Part shown: positions 1-8,463 of the stretch, in pieces | Layout of the letters: each line of letters opens with the position of its first letter | How positions within the stretch are numbered: the stretch's first letter is position 1 | From: Bacillus vallismortis | GTDB taxonomy: Bacteria > Bacillota > Bacilli > Bacillales > Bacillaceae | Direction: 5' to 3' | Assembly: GCF_004116955.1 (NCBI RefSeq) | Contig: NZ_CP026362.1 | Span: forward strand, 2,924,501-2,988,500 | DNA length: 64,000 nt | Translations under genes and position numbers: made by a program | Notes under the pieces: generated by a model | The model's input: the letters and a program-made list of their open reading frames with translations, nothing else | The model's database searches: none | What the model was told of the DNA's origin: nothing

Positions 1-131
1 GATGAAAAATGGTAGGACAGAGATTGTTTCCGGATTCCCAATTCTTTGGCAATATGCGCCATTTTAACTCCCTCATACCCAAGCTGATTAAATTGGCGAA
101 CGGCTTCGCGTTTTATATGTTCTCGGGTCAC
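1..131 (-). CDS. TetR-family repressor, N-terminal part (cut by window edge)
   Basis: This is the first 43 codons of a TetR/AcrR-type repressor; the rest lies outside the window. A GTG start at 131 follows a strong GGGGGAGG ribosome binding site. The visible part has the family helix-turn-helix: a helix with FNQLGYEGVKMAHIAKELGI and a recognition helix starting RKQSLSYHF, typical of residues 15-45 of TetR proteins. It begins 15 bases after the stop of the MFS transporter on the same strand, so the two are probably one transcript in which the repressor controls its own exporter. Two CTGAC-N4-GTCAG palindromes upstream of the transporter are the likely operators. The family is clear; the inducer is unknown. 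Confidence 0.8.
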   Translation of the reverse strand, partial: MTREHIKREAVRQFNQLGYEGVKMAHIAKELGIRKQSLSYHFS

Positions 132-146
132 TGTTCTGCCCTCCCC

Positions 147-1331
147 CTAATGTTTTATTTCTTTTCTCTTGGAACAGATAAATAAAATATATAATAAAAG
201 AAACAGCAGGTACACCAAAATGGAAGCGATATAAAGTGCCTGATAAGAATAGACCGTTGCCACAACACCCAGTAATAAAGAGCCTCCGCCAATTCCCATA
301 TCAAAAAAATTAAAGAATGTCCCCATGGCATCCTCATGTTCATGCTCTTCAACAAGGTTGATACACCATGTTTGGATAGCCGGAAATATGGACCCAAATC
401 CAAACCCGTAACATATTGCCGCAGCAAAAAACATGCCATCGGTTTGGGCAAGATACAGAATTGACAGCCCTGCTAAAGAGAAAATCGAAGCGGGGATAAG
501 GATAGCGGCCGCTCCGAATCTGTCAAACGTTTTCCCAGAGATAAGACGTATAAAAAAACTGGCTGCCGCAATCAGAAAGAAAAACATTCCGACACTTCGG
601 AAACCCTTTTCTATCGCATAGAGTGAAAAGAAGGACATGATTGCAGATGCAGCAATTCCGACTAACAATATGAGAAACGAAGGAAACAGCACACGTCTTT
701 CTAACACCTTGACCTTTACCATTCCCTTTTCAGCGGTGTCTTTTCCTTCAGGCCGCCTCCGAACGAGTACAGCCATTAACACAGCCAGTAAAAGAACAGA
801 CATCCCGCCTAAAAAAAGTCTCTGAAAATCATAAAGCTCCAGTGCCGCTATACCAATCATCGGCCCAACCGAAACCGCAATCGTTTCGCCTACTCCAAAA
901 TATCCAATCCCCTCACCCCGGCGCTCCTTCGGAATAATTTCCGCGGCGATCGTTGCAAAATAAGTAGTTGCTAACCCAAAACCGGCTCCATGTATTAAAC
1001 GAATGAGCAATAGGACGCCTACGTCTGATGCAAGATAATAGGCACCAGTTGAGCAGGCACTGATCACAATCCCACATATAAGTAAATATTTTTTGTTAAA
1101 TCGTTTAGCCAAAACCCCTGCAAAAGGACGTATGGCAATGGCAGATATCATAAAAATACCTGTAACCAATCCAACTTGCTTTGCCCCACCCCCGATAGCC
1201 GTAACAAACAAAGGCAATGTCGGCAATAACATTTCAAACACCATAAATAAAAATGCATTTGAAAGTGTGACAAAAATAAATGATATGGACCATATTTTTG
1301 CAGTATGTATTTTTTCCGCATGTAAATCCAT
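147..1331 (-). CDS. MFS efflux transporter
   Basis: A 394-residue major facilitator with about twelve hydrophobic segments, of the drug:H+ antiporter or sugar-efflux type. The loop after TM2 carries RPFAGVLAKRFNKK, the family motif A region, and the second half repeats it as RLISGKTFDRFG. It lies in the cytoplasmic membrane and should export a small compound. It is followed at 15 bases by a TetR repressor gene and preceded by two TetR-like palindromes, so expression is probably induced by its substrate. I do not recognise it as a named B. subtilis gene. The substrate cannot be read from sequence. Confidence 0.88.
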   Translation of the reverse strand: MDLHAEKIHTAKIWSISFIFVTLSNAFLFMVFEMLLPTLPLFVTAIGGGAKQVGLVTGIFMISAIAIRPFAGVLAKRFNKKYLLICGIVISACSTGAYYLASDVGVLLLIRLIHGAGFGLATTYFATIAAEIIPKERRGEGIGYFGVGETIAVSVGPMIGIAALELYDFQRLFLGGMSVLLLAVLMAVLVRRRPEGKDTAEKGMVKVKVLERRVLFPSFLILLVGIAASAIMSFFSLYAIEKGFRSVGMFFFLIAAASFFIRLISGKTFDRFGAAAILIPASIFSLAGLSILYLAQTDGMFFAAAICYGFGFGSIFPAIQTWCINLVEEHEHEDAMGTFFNFFDMGIGGGSLLLGVVATVYSYQALYIASILVYLLFLLLYILFICSKRKEIKH

Positions 1332-1372
1332 CAGCTTCTTCTCCTTTTCTTTTGATCTATCACACTCACTTT

Positions 1373-1390
1373 ATCTGACTATGGTCAGAT
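1373..1390. promoter_or_regulatory. Probable TetR operator, proximal palindrome
   Basis: ATCTGAC-TATG-GTCAGAT is an inverted repeat with 7-base arms about 42 bases upstream of the MFS start. The core CTGAC-N4-GTCAG is repeated 73 bases further upstream. A paired palindrome before a transporter/TetR operon is the usual autoregulatory layout; assignment to this TetR is inference. Confidence 0.65.
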
Positions 1391-1447
1391 TGTAAACTGT
1401 TAATTTATAAAAACATTTGGTAATCACTTGATTATTACATTCATAAA

Positions 1448-1461
1448 CTGACATTAGTCAG
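1448..1461. promoter_or_regulatory. Probable TetR operator, distal palindrome
   Basis: Second CTGAC-ATTA-GTCAG palindrome, with the same half sites and the same 4-base spacer as the site at 1373-1390. Centre-to-centre spacing is about 73 bases, close to seven helical turns. I see no convincing gene in the surrounding 1391-1651. Confidence 0.6.
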
Positions 1462-1651
1462 ATTGAAGTTCATATTGAAAATAAGTTTATTAGTCGTTAC
1501 AGGCGAGGAGATCTATAGAATGCTGACAATTCCAATAATCATTACATCAAAAAGACTGGCTGCCATCAGGATATCTTTCCGTTGTCAAACATCAAAACGA
1601 TGTCCAACTTTAAGCAAGGGGACGGCCTGGTGTTATGCCATTTTCAAGAAA

Positions 1652-1676
1652 ACAACCCCCCCTAAAAGGGGGCTTG
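1652..1676 (-). terminator. Terminator after ydfQ
   Basis: On the minus strand AAGCCCCCT-TTT-AGGGGGG is followed by a T-rich run, about 20 bases after the stop of the thioredoxin-like gene. Confidence 0.65.
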
Positions 1677-1696
1677 TCATTGGATAAGCGTAAACT

Positions 1697-2035
1697 TTAT
1701 TCTTCTTCATATAACTGATAAACCCTTTTCAGCCTTTCTTCGAGCTGTTCAAAATGAACGAAACGGGCTTCTCTCAGGAACTCAGTCCCATCAACGAACA
1801 AAAGAAGCACAGGGACGGTGAAGACTGAAAATCTGCCGGCAACCTCTTCTACTTCGTCAGCATTGATATGCCCCAATGCGATCTTCGGAAACTGATCCAA
1901 TAATAGTCTGAGTTGCGGCAGAACAGCGTGGCATACTGTACAGCCGGGTCTTGATATATAGATAAAACTGAATTGATGCTGTTTAATGAAATGTTCTACA
2001 GCAGCTAATGAACGTAATTCTTTCATCTCTTTCAT
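1697..2035 (-). CDS. ydfQ: Thioredoxin-like thiol-disulfide protein YdfQ
   Basis: A 112-residue single-domain thioredoxin-fold protein. The active-site motif is SRPGCTVCHAVLPQ near residue 32 (CTVC instead of the CGPC of housekeeping thioredoxin), and the cis-proline region is VFTVPVLLLF. It should reduce or isomerise cytoplasmic disulfides, perhaps as a ferredoxin-like branch rather than the main thioredoxin. The ATG at 2035 is preferred because AAGGAG lies the right distance upstream; an in-frame TTG precedes it directly. The length matches YdfQ of B. subtilis, which sits next to the mhq genes as here. A hairpin separates it from mhqP, so it is probably transcribed alone. Confidence 0.85.
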   Translation of the reverse strand: MKEMKELRSLAAVEHFIKQHQFSFIYISRPGCTVCHAVLPQLRLLLDQFPKIALGHINADEVEEVAGRFSVFTVPVLLLFVDGTEFLREARFVHFEQLEERLKRVYQLYEEE

Positions 2036-2177
2036 CAATGGACTCCTTTAAATGGGTCTGTCTTTCATGACTATACTCAGCGATCCGTATCATTCACTAT
2101 ACACATTTACAGCTAGTCTATCCGCTTTTTTGCTTTGCCGTGTACCCGCAAATTAAACTTGAAAAACCCAAAACAAA

Positions 2178-2210
2178 AGAACAGTTACCGGTTATCAGTA
2201 ACTGTTCTTA
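2178..2210. terminator. Terminator after mhqNOP
   Basis: AAGAACAGTTAC / GTAACTGTTCTT stem with a 9-base loop, 14 bases after the mhqP stop. It ends the mhqN-mhqO-mhqP transcript. Confidence 0.7.
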
Positions 2211-2223
2211 AATACTTTGAATA

Positions 2224-2613
2224 TTAAAAATGCAGCGCGTAAGCCCCTGAACCGATAAGCGCAACCCCGATGGAGACTGCAATCAGCACCACGTTATATT
2301 CAAAACCGCCGGCACCGTTCGCAAATCCTTTCGCTCCATGGACTTTTACGATGGCACCTAACATCACGATCGTGATGATAGCAGCTCCAAGCGGGAGGAA
2401 TACACCTAAAATAAATAGAATTCCGCTTACGAATTCCCCAAGACCTGTTAAAGCGGCCGCGGCGTTACCTGGTTTCACTCCAATTGACTCGAACCACTGG
2501 CCGGTCCCTTTAATCCCGTATCCGCCAAACCAGCCGAATAATTTTTGTGATCCATAAAACAGAAATACCACACCAATCATAATACGAATAAGCAACAGTC
2601 CTGCATCTTCCAT
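2224..2613 (-). CDS. mhqP: DoxX-family membrane protein MhqP
   Basis: A 129-residue DoxX/DoxD-family protein with four hydrophobic segments, including the typical start [20 protein letters not shown] and the glycine-rich [17 protein letters not shown] loop. In B. subtilis MhqP (YdfP) is the last gene of the mhqNOP operon, induced by hydroquinones, catechol and diamide through loss of MhqR repression. It probably acts in the membrane on quinone or thiol stress; its exact reaction is not known. Gene order with mhqO and mhqN and an MhqR-type box upstream of mhqN support the name. Confidence 0.9.
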   Translation of the reverse strand: MEDAGLLLIRIMIGVVFLFYGSQKLFGWFGGYGIKGTGQWFESIGVKPGNAAAALTGLGEFVSGILFILGVFLPLGAAIITIVMLGAIVKVHGAKGFANGAGGFEYNVVLIAVSIGVALIGSGAYALHF

Positions 2614-2750
2614 TTTTATCTCTCCTTGTTTTTGATGTCACATGCTGTGCTGACAGGTAGCAAGTCTTGTTATTTTACCGCCAGCAGTTCCAGCAATCAT
2701 TTATTAAGTATATGTGTCTTCTTTTCTTCAGGCTTCCGCATTTATTACAA

Positions 2751-3689
2751 TCAATCTAATTCTCTCACTTCAAACGGCAGCAGCCCTTGTTCAATTTGTG
2801 TGCGATGCGGTTCATACTGCGCAGGCAGCATCAATTTTCCGCCCATTGTTTCAGGTGATTCATCATGTGCAAAGCCTGGCGGATCCGTTGCGATTTCAAA
2901 CAGGATTTCTCCATGTTCTCTAAAGTAAATCGCATTAAAATAGTTTCTATCCCGGACAGGAGTCACACCGTATCCGTGAGAAGCAATATATCTGTGCCAA
3001 TCTAATTGATCTTCGTCATCTCTAGCACGCCAAGCGATATGATGCACCGTTCCGGCTCCCAATTGCCCGCGGCCAATTGGCGTTACTTTAAGGTCAATCA
3101 CATTTCCGATATCCCCGGCAGATCGATAACGAACGAAGTCTCCTTCCTTGCCGACCCGATCCAGCCCCATGATGTTTTCTAATAGTTCAGCGGTTTTGTC
3201 AGGCTGCGCTGATAACAGGGTTGCACCGCCAAAGCCTTTAATGGCAACATCAGGTGTTACATCTCCGAACGTCCACGTATTGGCTTCTCCCTCTTCTCTT
3301 TCCACAATCTCTAAATGAAGGCCGTGCGGATCATCAAATTCTATATATTGTTCTCCAAAACGCTCGATTTTGGTGTAGGAAACGTTGAACTTTTTAAGTC
3401 TCTTTTCCCAAAAAGCCATAGCTCCCTTCGGCACCACATAAGAAGTTACGCCAACTTGACCGTCTCCAATGATGCCTTGGCGGGCTCCCGCCCACGGAAA
3501 GAAGGTGATGATGGTTCCCGGCTTCCCGCCTTCATTTCCAAAATAAAGATGGTACGTACCTGGATCATCAAAATTGACCGTTTGCTTAACCAATCGAAGC
3601 CCCAGAACGCCTGCGTAAAAATCTGTGTTCTCTTGAGGGTGTCCGACAATTGCTGTAATATGATGGATTCCCATCGTTTTTTTCGCCAT
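2751..3689 (-). CDS. mhqO: Ring-cleaving dioxygenase MhqO
   Basis: A 312-residue protein of the vicinal oxygen chelate (glyoxalase/extradiol dioxygenase) fold, with two paired modules. The first begins GIHHITAIVGHPQENTDFY (metal-ligand His near residue 9) and the second has GTVHHIAWRARDDEDQLDW near residue 218; the Glu ligand probably lies in GEILFEIATDPPGF. It is expected to open hydroquinone or catechol rings. It is the middle gene of the MhqR-controlled operon, 25 bases after mhqN. The match to B. subtilis MhqO/YdfO in length and context is strong. Confidence 0.92.
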   Translation of the reverse strand: MAKKTMGIHHITAIVGHPQENTDFYAGVLGLRLVKQTVNFDDPGTYHLYFGNEGGKPGTIITFFPWAGARQGIIGDGQVGVTSYVVPKGAMAFWEKRLKKFNVSYTKIERFGEQYIEFDDPHGLHLEIVEREEGEANTWTFGDVTPDVAIKGFGGATLLSAQPDKTAELLENIMGLDRVGKEGDFVRYRSAGDIGNVIDLKVTPIGRGQLGAGTVHHIAWRARDDEDQLDWHRYIASHGYGVTPVRDRNYFNAIYFREHGEILFEIATDPPGFAHDESPETMGGKLMLPAQYEPHRTQIEQGLLPFEVRELD

Positions 3690-3714
3690 TTTTATCCGCT
3701 CCTTTACACGTTAT

Positions 3715-4335
3715 TTAGATGTACTCAACAAACTCATTCACAGGCTTCCTGTAGCCGCGCGGTCTTCTGCTCTCTGTTTTTTCTTTTCCAATTGTAATCA
3801 TCATGACAACCTCAAATTGGTCATCTATATTTAAAATCTGTTTCACGGCTTCAGTATCAAACCCAATCATAGGACAGGTATCCCAGCCTTTTTCCTTAGC
3901 AGTCAGCATAAACATCATCGCGGAAAGCGAAGCATTCCTTATCGCTTCATCTCTCTTAAATGGTTCTCCCCTGTTTTCATAAAATGAAACAGTGTCTTGA
4001 ACCATGTGATCATACTCTTGTTTATTTAATACCCCAAGCACTTTTAACCCTTCATAGATGTCCGCCGCCTGCTGATATGCCCGCTTATCCCCTAATACCA
4101 AAAGAACCGCAGATGAGCTAAATACTTTATATTGTCCGTTTGCGGCCTGCTTCAACTTTTCTTTTACATTCGGATCCAGAACCGTCACATATTTTGTGTG
4201 CTGGAAATTAAAAGCTGATGGAGCCAACGCAACCAATTCAAACATCTCGTTAAGTTCATCTTTTGTGATGGGACGATCTGGAAGGAAGTTGCTTGCAGAT
4301 CGTCTTTCATTTACTAACTGTTTAAATTCAGCCAT
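3715..4335 (-). CDS. mhqN: NAD(P)H nitroreductase MhqN
   Basis: A 206-residue FMN-dependent nitroreductase-family oxidoreductase. The N-terminal ERRSASNF, the LAPSAFNFQHTKYV stretch and the C-terminal MMITIGKEK segment are the usual flavin-binding landmarks. It should reduce quinones or nitroaromatics with NAD(P)H in the cytosol. It is the first gene of the mhqNOP operon; a perfect 18-base palindrome resembling the MhqR box lies 15 bases upstream of its start, between start and likely promoter. The regulator gene mhqR itself is not in the window. Confidence 0.92.
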   Translation of the reverse strand: MAEFKQLVNERRSASNFLPDRPITKDELNEMFELVALAPSAFNFQHTKYVTVLDPNVKEKLKQAANGQYKVFSSSAVLLVLGDKRAYQQAADIYEGLKVLGVLNKQEYDHMVQDTVSFYENRGEPFKRDEAIRNASLSAMMFMLTAKEKGWDTCPMIGFDTEAVKQILNIDDQFEVVMMITIGKEKTESRRPRGYRKPVNEFVEYI

Positions 4336-4350
4336 TTATTACGCTCCTAT

Positions 4351-4368
4351 TATCTCGAATTCGAGATA
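4351..4368. promoter_or_regulatory. MhqR-type operator of mhqNOP
   Basis: TATCTCGAATTCGAGATA is a perfect 18-base palindrome 15 bases upstream of mhqN. It agrees with the MhqR box known for the B. subtilis mhq and azoR2 genes. Confidence 0.85.
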
Positions 4369-4463
4369 TTATATTATAAAAAATTCATTCATTGTGATTC
4401 AAAAGAACCAACAATCTTTGAGATTGCTTTTCTATGTTCAGCAACATTTATCTTGAATTAAAA

Positions 4464-4481
4464 TATCTTGAATATGAGATA
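4464..4481. promoter_or_regulatory. Second, imperfect MhqR-like box
   Basis: TATCTTGAATATGAGATA keeps the TATCT/AGATA half sites of the operator at 4351-4368 but is imperfect at the centre. It lies in the mhqN-ydfM intergenic region, which otherwise holds no gene between 4369 and 4692. Confidence 0.5.
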
Positions 4482-4692
4482 ATAATAAAATATATATCTT
4501 TTAATGTCAATAGGTGTTAAAAAATCAGGTGAGATTTTTCACTCTTTGTCTGCTGTGTGTTCTTTTAGCCTTGCGCCAACTTTTTTTCTGCCGCCTTATT
4601 TATTAGTAAACAGGAAACAACGTTGCTATAGACCCACTCGAAATTCAATTGGTATGATAAGCAAAGTGATTTCACAAGAAAGGGTGCGGAGA

Positions 4693-4752
4693 ATGAATAA
4701 GAAGCATTCGTATTTTTTGTGCAGTTTTACGGGAGGAAAAAATGGCAAGTGA
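4693..4752 (+). CDS. Possible 19-residue leader peptide before ydfM
   Basis: A short frame, MNKKHSYFLCSFTGGKNGK, starts after GCGGAG and overlaps the ydfM start by 11 bases. The ydfM ribosome binding site GGGAGG lies inside it. Overlap of this kind can couple translation. It may be chance; there is no family to compare it with. Confidence 0.3.
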   Translation: MNKKHSYFLCSFTGGKNGK

Positions 4753-5635
4753 AAGAGAACAAATAAGCAAAAAAGTTGCTTTGATAGCATTAATAGCCAA
4801 CCTGATTTTAATGGCCGGAAAGATCTTCTTTGGCCTTATAGGCGATAGTGAAGCCGTTTTTGCAGACGGTATACATTCCGCAGCGGATGTCGTTGCTTCG
4901 ATTGCTGTCCTGGCAGTGATCGGCATTTCCAACAAACCGCCCGACCAGGACCATCCATTTGGCCATGGGAAAGCTGAAGTCATCAGTGAGGCGATTGTAG
5001 GCATCATCTTACTGATCGTATCCGTTTATATTCTAATAGAAGCGGTTCTGTCCTTTGTTGAAGGGCCAAGCGTTCCACAATACAGCGCATTGTTTGCAGC
5101 CCTGATTTCGTACGCAGCCAAGCAGATCTTATATCGTTATTCCATCAAGCAGGGGGAAAAATGGAACAGTAAAGCGATTATCGCGATCGCATACGATCAT
5201 AAAGGCGATATCGTTGCCTCTCTCGCCGCTTTTATCGGTGTTCTATTGGCGATTATCGGAAACACCCGCGGATGGACCTATCTGTTGTACGCCGATGCTA
5301 TTGCCAGTGCCATCGTGGCTTACCTTATTTTCAAAATTTCAATGGAATTAATCAGGCCGTCTGTTGATATTCTCATGGAGAAAAGCGTTGATCCTAAGCT
5401 GATAGCGGAATACAAAGCGGTTATTTTTCAATGTGATCAAGTAAAACGAATCGATAGAATCCGTGCGAGAGAACATGGCCACTATAAATTGCTTGATGTC
5501 CGATTATCTTTAGATCATGATTTGACAATTAAGCAGGGGCACGATATTGCCCGCGACATCAGGAATGAAATCAAAAGGCAGTTTCCAGATGTGGAAGAAG
5601 TGCTCATCCATGTGAATCCTTATTTTGAGGAATAG
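4742..5635 (+). CDS. ydfM: Cation diffusion facilitator YdfM
   Basis: A 297-residue CDF-family divalent metal exporter. Six hydrophobic segments are followed by a cytosolic C-terminal domain. TM2 has the metal-site motif SEAVFADGIHSAADVVAS (HxxxD), and TM5 AIAYDHKGDIVAS matches the second HxxxD; the loop HPFGHGKAE is also family-typical. It exports a divalent cation such as Mn, Fe or Zn with proton exchange. The start follows GGGAGG at proper spacing. It is read away from mhqN. The next gene, ydfL, encodes a MerR-family regulator but is separated by a repeat-like element. Confidence 0.9.
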   Translation: MASEREQISKKVALIALIANLILMAGKIFFGLIGDSEAVFADGIHSAADVVASIAVLAVIGISNKPPDQDHPFGHGKAEVISEAIVGIILLIVSVYILIEAVLSFVEGPSVPQYSALFAALISYAAKQILYRYSIKQGEKWNSKAIIAIAYDHKGDIVASLAAFIGVLLAIIGNTRGWTYLLYADAIASAIVAYLIFKISMELIRPSVDILMEKSVDPKLIAEYKAVIFQCDQVKRIDRIRAREHGHYKLLDVRLSLDHDLTIKQGHDIARDIRNEIKRQFPDVEEVLIHVNPYFEE

Positions 5636-5917
5636 AAAAACTCCTTTCATAGAGAAGCTTTCAGATTGTTCAAAGTCATAAAGCGATTTTCGTTTTATGA
5701 CTTTGTCATCTTTTCAGCGTGATTGAAAACCCTTGAAGTCTAAGTAGGGCAAGCATTGGAGCAGACTTCCGCAGGATGCGGTGACAGGGGCGTTTGACCA
5801 GGACACTCTAGCTTTTAGCTGCTGATCTTTTTTCACGTGAGCACCAACGCGCAGGACTGACAACGAATCCGACGGTTTTTCGACACGCTGAAAGCTCCTT
5901 TTCATAGAGGAGTTTTC
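5635..5917. repeat. About 283-bp inverted-repeat-bounded intergenic element (MITE-like)
   Basis: The ends are related inverted repeats of about 30 bases: the left end reads GAAAAACTCCTTTCATAG then AAGCTTTCAG, and the complement of the right end reads GAAAACTCCTCTATGAAA then GAGCTTTCAG. A second inner inverted pair, TTTCAGCGTG and CACGCTGAAA, borders the core. The interior codes for nothing recognisable. The left end directly touches the ydfM stop and may act as its terminator. Confidence 0.5.
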
Positions 5918-6009
5918 TTCATTGCCTGACGCCGCAAACTTTACTTATAGCCCCCGCCGTACTATATAATGTAAATGTATACAATCCAATGAACAGAAAG
6001 GTTGTTAAA

Positions 6010-6831
6010 ATGAAGGAGTTTTTTTCGATTGGAGAAGTTTCAAAGTTATTCAATGTAAAAATCTCTGCGCTCAGGTATTATGATGAAATCGGTCTTTTGA
6101 AACCGGAGCATAAAGATGAGCAAACAAACTATAGATATTATTCTACCCAACAGTTTGAGCGGCTGGACACCATCAAGTATTTGAGGGCATTAGGCCTGCC
6201 AATCCATAAACTTCTTGATTTTTTTCATTCTCAAAACACAAATACTCTGCTTCATTTACTGAAAAGCCAGCAAACTGAAATTGAACGCAAAAAGAGAGAA
6301 TTGGAATGCATAGAAAAAAAGATCTCCCGCCGCATCATGCAAATAGAAGATGCTGTTCACACGCCGTTAGGTCACATTACAAAAATACAACTTCCCGCAT
6401 TGCGTGTGGCTTATTTACAGCATGAATATATTCTCGGCCATGATATCGAGCATTCGTTAGCGGAATTGAGAACCCGCCTGAGTGCCAACAAGGAAATTTT
6501 TATAGGCAAGATCGGTTTATCCATTTCAGCAGCAAATGTAAAAGCACATCAGTTCGACAAATATTCCAGCATATTCATGATTCTTGAAGATGAAAATGAA
6601 GAAACTTCATCCGAAATCATTTTTCCTTCCAGAGAATATCTGCAAATCCGATTTAAAGGGTCACATCCCGAAGCCGAACCCTATTACAAACAGTTGCTGG
6701 CATATATGAACGAGCATCACTATGAAATAGCAGGAGACTCAATTGAAATTACACTCATTGATTATGGAATAACAAATCATCTAGACAATTATGTGACTGA
6801 AATCCTGCTGCCCATCAAAATAATTTCATGA
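6010..6831 (+). CDS. ydfL: MerR-family regulator with effector domain, YdfL
   Basis: A 273-residue MerR-type activator. The N-terminal winged helix reads [20 protein letters not shown] and is followed by [11 protein letters not shown] and the YRYYS motif. A coiled-coil dimer helix spans about residues 75-115, and a GyrI-like (BmrR-type) ligand-binding domain fills the rest. Such proteins sense hydrophobic drugs and activate exporters. ATG 6010 is preferred over 5989 because AGAAAGG lies at the right distance from it. It matches YdfL by length and context. The likely target is not obvious; ydfK follows on the same strand. Confidence 0.85.
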   Translation: MKEFFSIGEVSKLFNVKISALRYYDEIGLLKPEHKDEQTNYRYYSTQQFERLDTIKYLRALGLPIHKLLDFFHSQNTNTLLHLLKSQQTEIERKKRELECIEKKISRRIMQIEDAVHTPLGHITKIQLPALRVAYLQHEYILGHDIEHSLAELRTRLSANKEIFIGKIGLSISAANVKAHQFDKYSSIFMILEDENEETSSEIIFPSREYLQIRFKGSHPEAEPYYKQLLAYMNEHHYEIAGDSIEITLIDYGITNHLDNYVTEILLPIKIIS

Positions 6832-6913
6832 ATATGTTTTTAACCTCCCTTGACTCTCTACTAACTTGAGGGTTTATTTTTTATGCAGGAATCATTATTG
6901 GAGGAGAAAGCTT

Positions 6914-7603
6914 ATGTTTGGAACCATTTTTAACACCGTTATGATTATTGCCGGAAGTGTGATCGGAGGGATATGTAAGAAAGGCATTAAAGACGAGTAT
7001 CAGGATATCTTGATGCAGGCAATGGGGTTTGCAGCAGTTGCGCTGGGGATCAACGCGATTACACAGCATATGCCTGAAAGTAAATACCCCATTCTTTTTA
7101 TCGTCAGTTTAGCCATTGGGGGATTGTTTGGCCAAATCATCAACCTTGAATTGCGATTCAACAAGCTGGTGAACAGATTCTCTAAAAGCAATTTAGCTGA
7201 AGGCTTATCAACGGCGATCTTATTATTTTGTATCGGTTCGCTCTCCATATTAGGCCCTGTTGAAGCCGCGTTGCATGGAGATTATAAATACCTCCTGACA
7301 AACGGAATGTTAGATGGGATTACCTCCATTGTGCTCGCTTCGACTTTTGGTTTTGGAATCGCAGCGTCTGCCATTGTGCTATTTGCCTGGCAGGGCTCCA
7401 TCTATTTATTTGCTAAAGTAATGGAGAGTGCGCTTAACACAGACCTTATCAACGAAATCACAATTGTAGGAGGCATCCTCATCCTCAGTTCAGGGTTAAG
7501 CATTCTGGGCATTAAGAAGTTTAAAACGCTAAACCTGCTGCCGTCCCTGTTGATTCCGCCTATTGTTATTTTCGTGATTCATACATTTGGGCTGCGGTTT
7601 TAA
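6914..7603 (+). CDS. ydfK: DUF554 membrane protein YdfK
   Basis: A 229-residue integral membrane protein of the DUF554 family with about seven hydrophobic segments. The start MFGTIFNTVMIIAGSVIGGI and the glycine-rich segments around LSIAIGGLFGQI are family-typical. ATG 6914 is chosen because GGAGGAG precedes it; a longer frame from 6866 has no ribosome binding site. The length equals B. subtilis YdfK. Function is unknown; it may be a transporter. It lies 82 bases after ydfL, with a short hairpin-like CCCTTGACTC/TTGAGGG stretch between. Confidence 0.85.
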   Translation: MFGTIFNTVMIIAGSVIGGICKKGIKDEYQDILMQAMGFAAVALGINAITQHMPESKYPILFIVSLAIGGLFGQIINLELRFNKLVNRFSKSNLAEGLSTAILLFCIGSLSILGPVEAALHGDYKYLLTNGMLDGITSIVLASTFGFGIAASAIVLFAWQGSIYLFAKVMESALNTDLINEITIVGGILILSSGLSILGIKKFKTLNLLPSLLIPPIVIFVIHTFGLRF

Positions 7604-7658
7604 TGTTCGGAAAGAAAGTCATACTGAAAGGAAGGAGACGCTTGTTGTTCTCTTTCCT

Positions 7659-8348
7659 TTACGTTTGACGACTGAATAAAAATGAATCTCCTTTTTTCAG
7701 CTCAGGCAGCAATGTTTTCAGTTCAATTAAATCATGTATGACAACGTCGGCTTGAGCAAGTTCCTCTTCCTGCGCAAAATCAAAATGACATCCGATTGCC
7801 ATCAAACCATTGTCTTTAGCCGCCTTTATGTCAGATAGGCGGTCTCCGACAACTGCCGCATGTTGAATGCCGTATTTTTTCAGGATAGCGTTTACTAAAT
7901 CGCCTTTATTCAGCGAATGTATTTGTTCAATGCTGAACGTTTCAGTCACCCACCTGTCCAACTGATAAAAACTCACAATGGCTTTTAGATAGTCGCTTAA
8001 TCCATTGCTTGCTATAAAAATTGAAAAATGGTTGTCTTTCAAATACTGAATATCTCTTGAACGTGAGGATATAATGCGCCTTTCCCTTGGTTGATATGAG
8101 CTATTAACCTTTCTAAAAAATAAGCATCTATCCTTTCTCTTATTTCATTAGAGTGATGCGGCAACAACGTCTTCCACACTTTAGGCAAAGGAACGCCCAT
8201 GATCTCCCTGTATTTCTCAATAGGGGTCGCTGTATCCCCATTGGCCAAGTGACCTTAAATAACCGAAAGCATCATCTAATGATAATTCTAAAATTGTATC
8301 CGTTTGAAACAACGTTCCATCCATATCGAAAATGAGTGATTGCACCAT
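7659..8348 (-). pseudogene. Broken HAD-superfamily phosphatase, two frameshifts
   Basis: ATG 8348 follows AAGGAGACACTT and opens a HAD hydrolase (SLIFDMDGTLFQTDTILE) that ends after about 43 codons. Homology continues in another frame from about 8248 to 8039 (EKYREIMGVPLPKVW, cap domain), then returns to the first frame from 8042 to 7659 (FSIFIASNGLSDYL, motif II, and HAAVVGDRLSDIKAAKDNG, motifs III-IV). The two shifts have opposite sign, so all HAD motifs are still present but not in one frame. Either this is a recent pseudogene or there are two sequencing errors. No programmed slip site is evident. Confidence 0.75.
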
Positions 8349-8434
8349 AAGTGTCTCCTTTTAACTGCCGACTTCTTCTAAATACTACCACAATGGAAAG
8401 GCTATAGAATCCTAGGAACTGATTTTTAAGCAAA

Positions 8435-8460
8435 AAAGCAGATCTTCAAAGATCTGCTTT
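8435..8460 (-). terminator. Terminator after ydfJ
   Basis: AAAGCAGATCT / AGATCTGCTTT stem three bases past the ydfJ stop, followed on the minus strand by a T run. Confidence 0.8.
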
Positions 8461-8463
8461 CTA

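Noticed and set aside
1463..1687. Plus-strand 74-codon frame upstream of the MFS gene
   Set aside because: It runs through a terminator hairpin at its end, and its composition is not protein-like.
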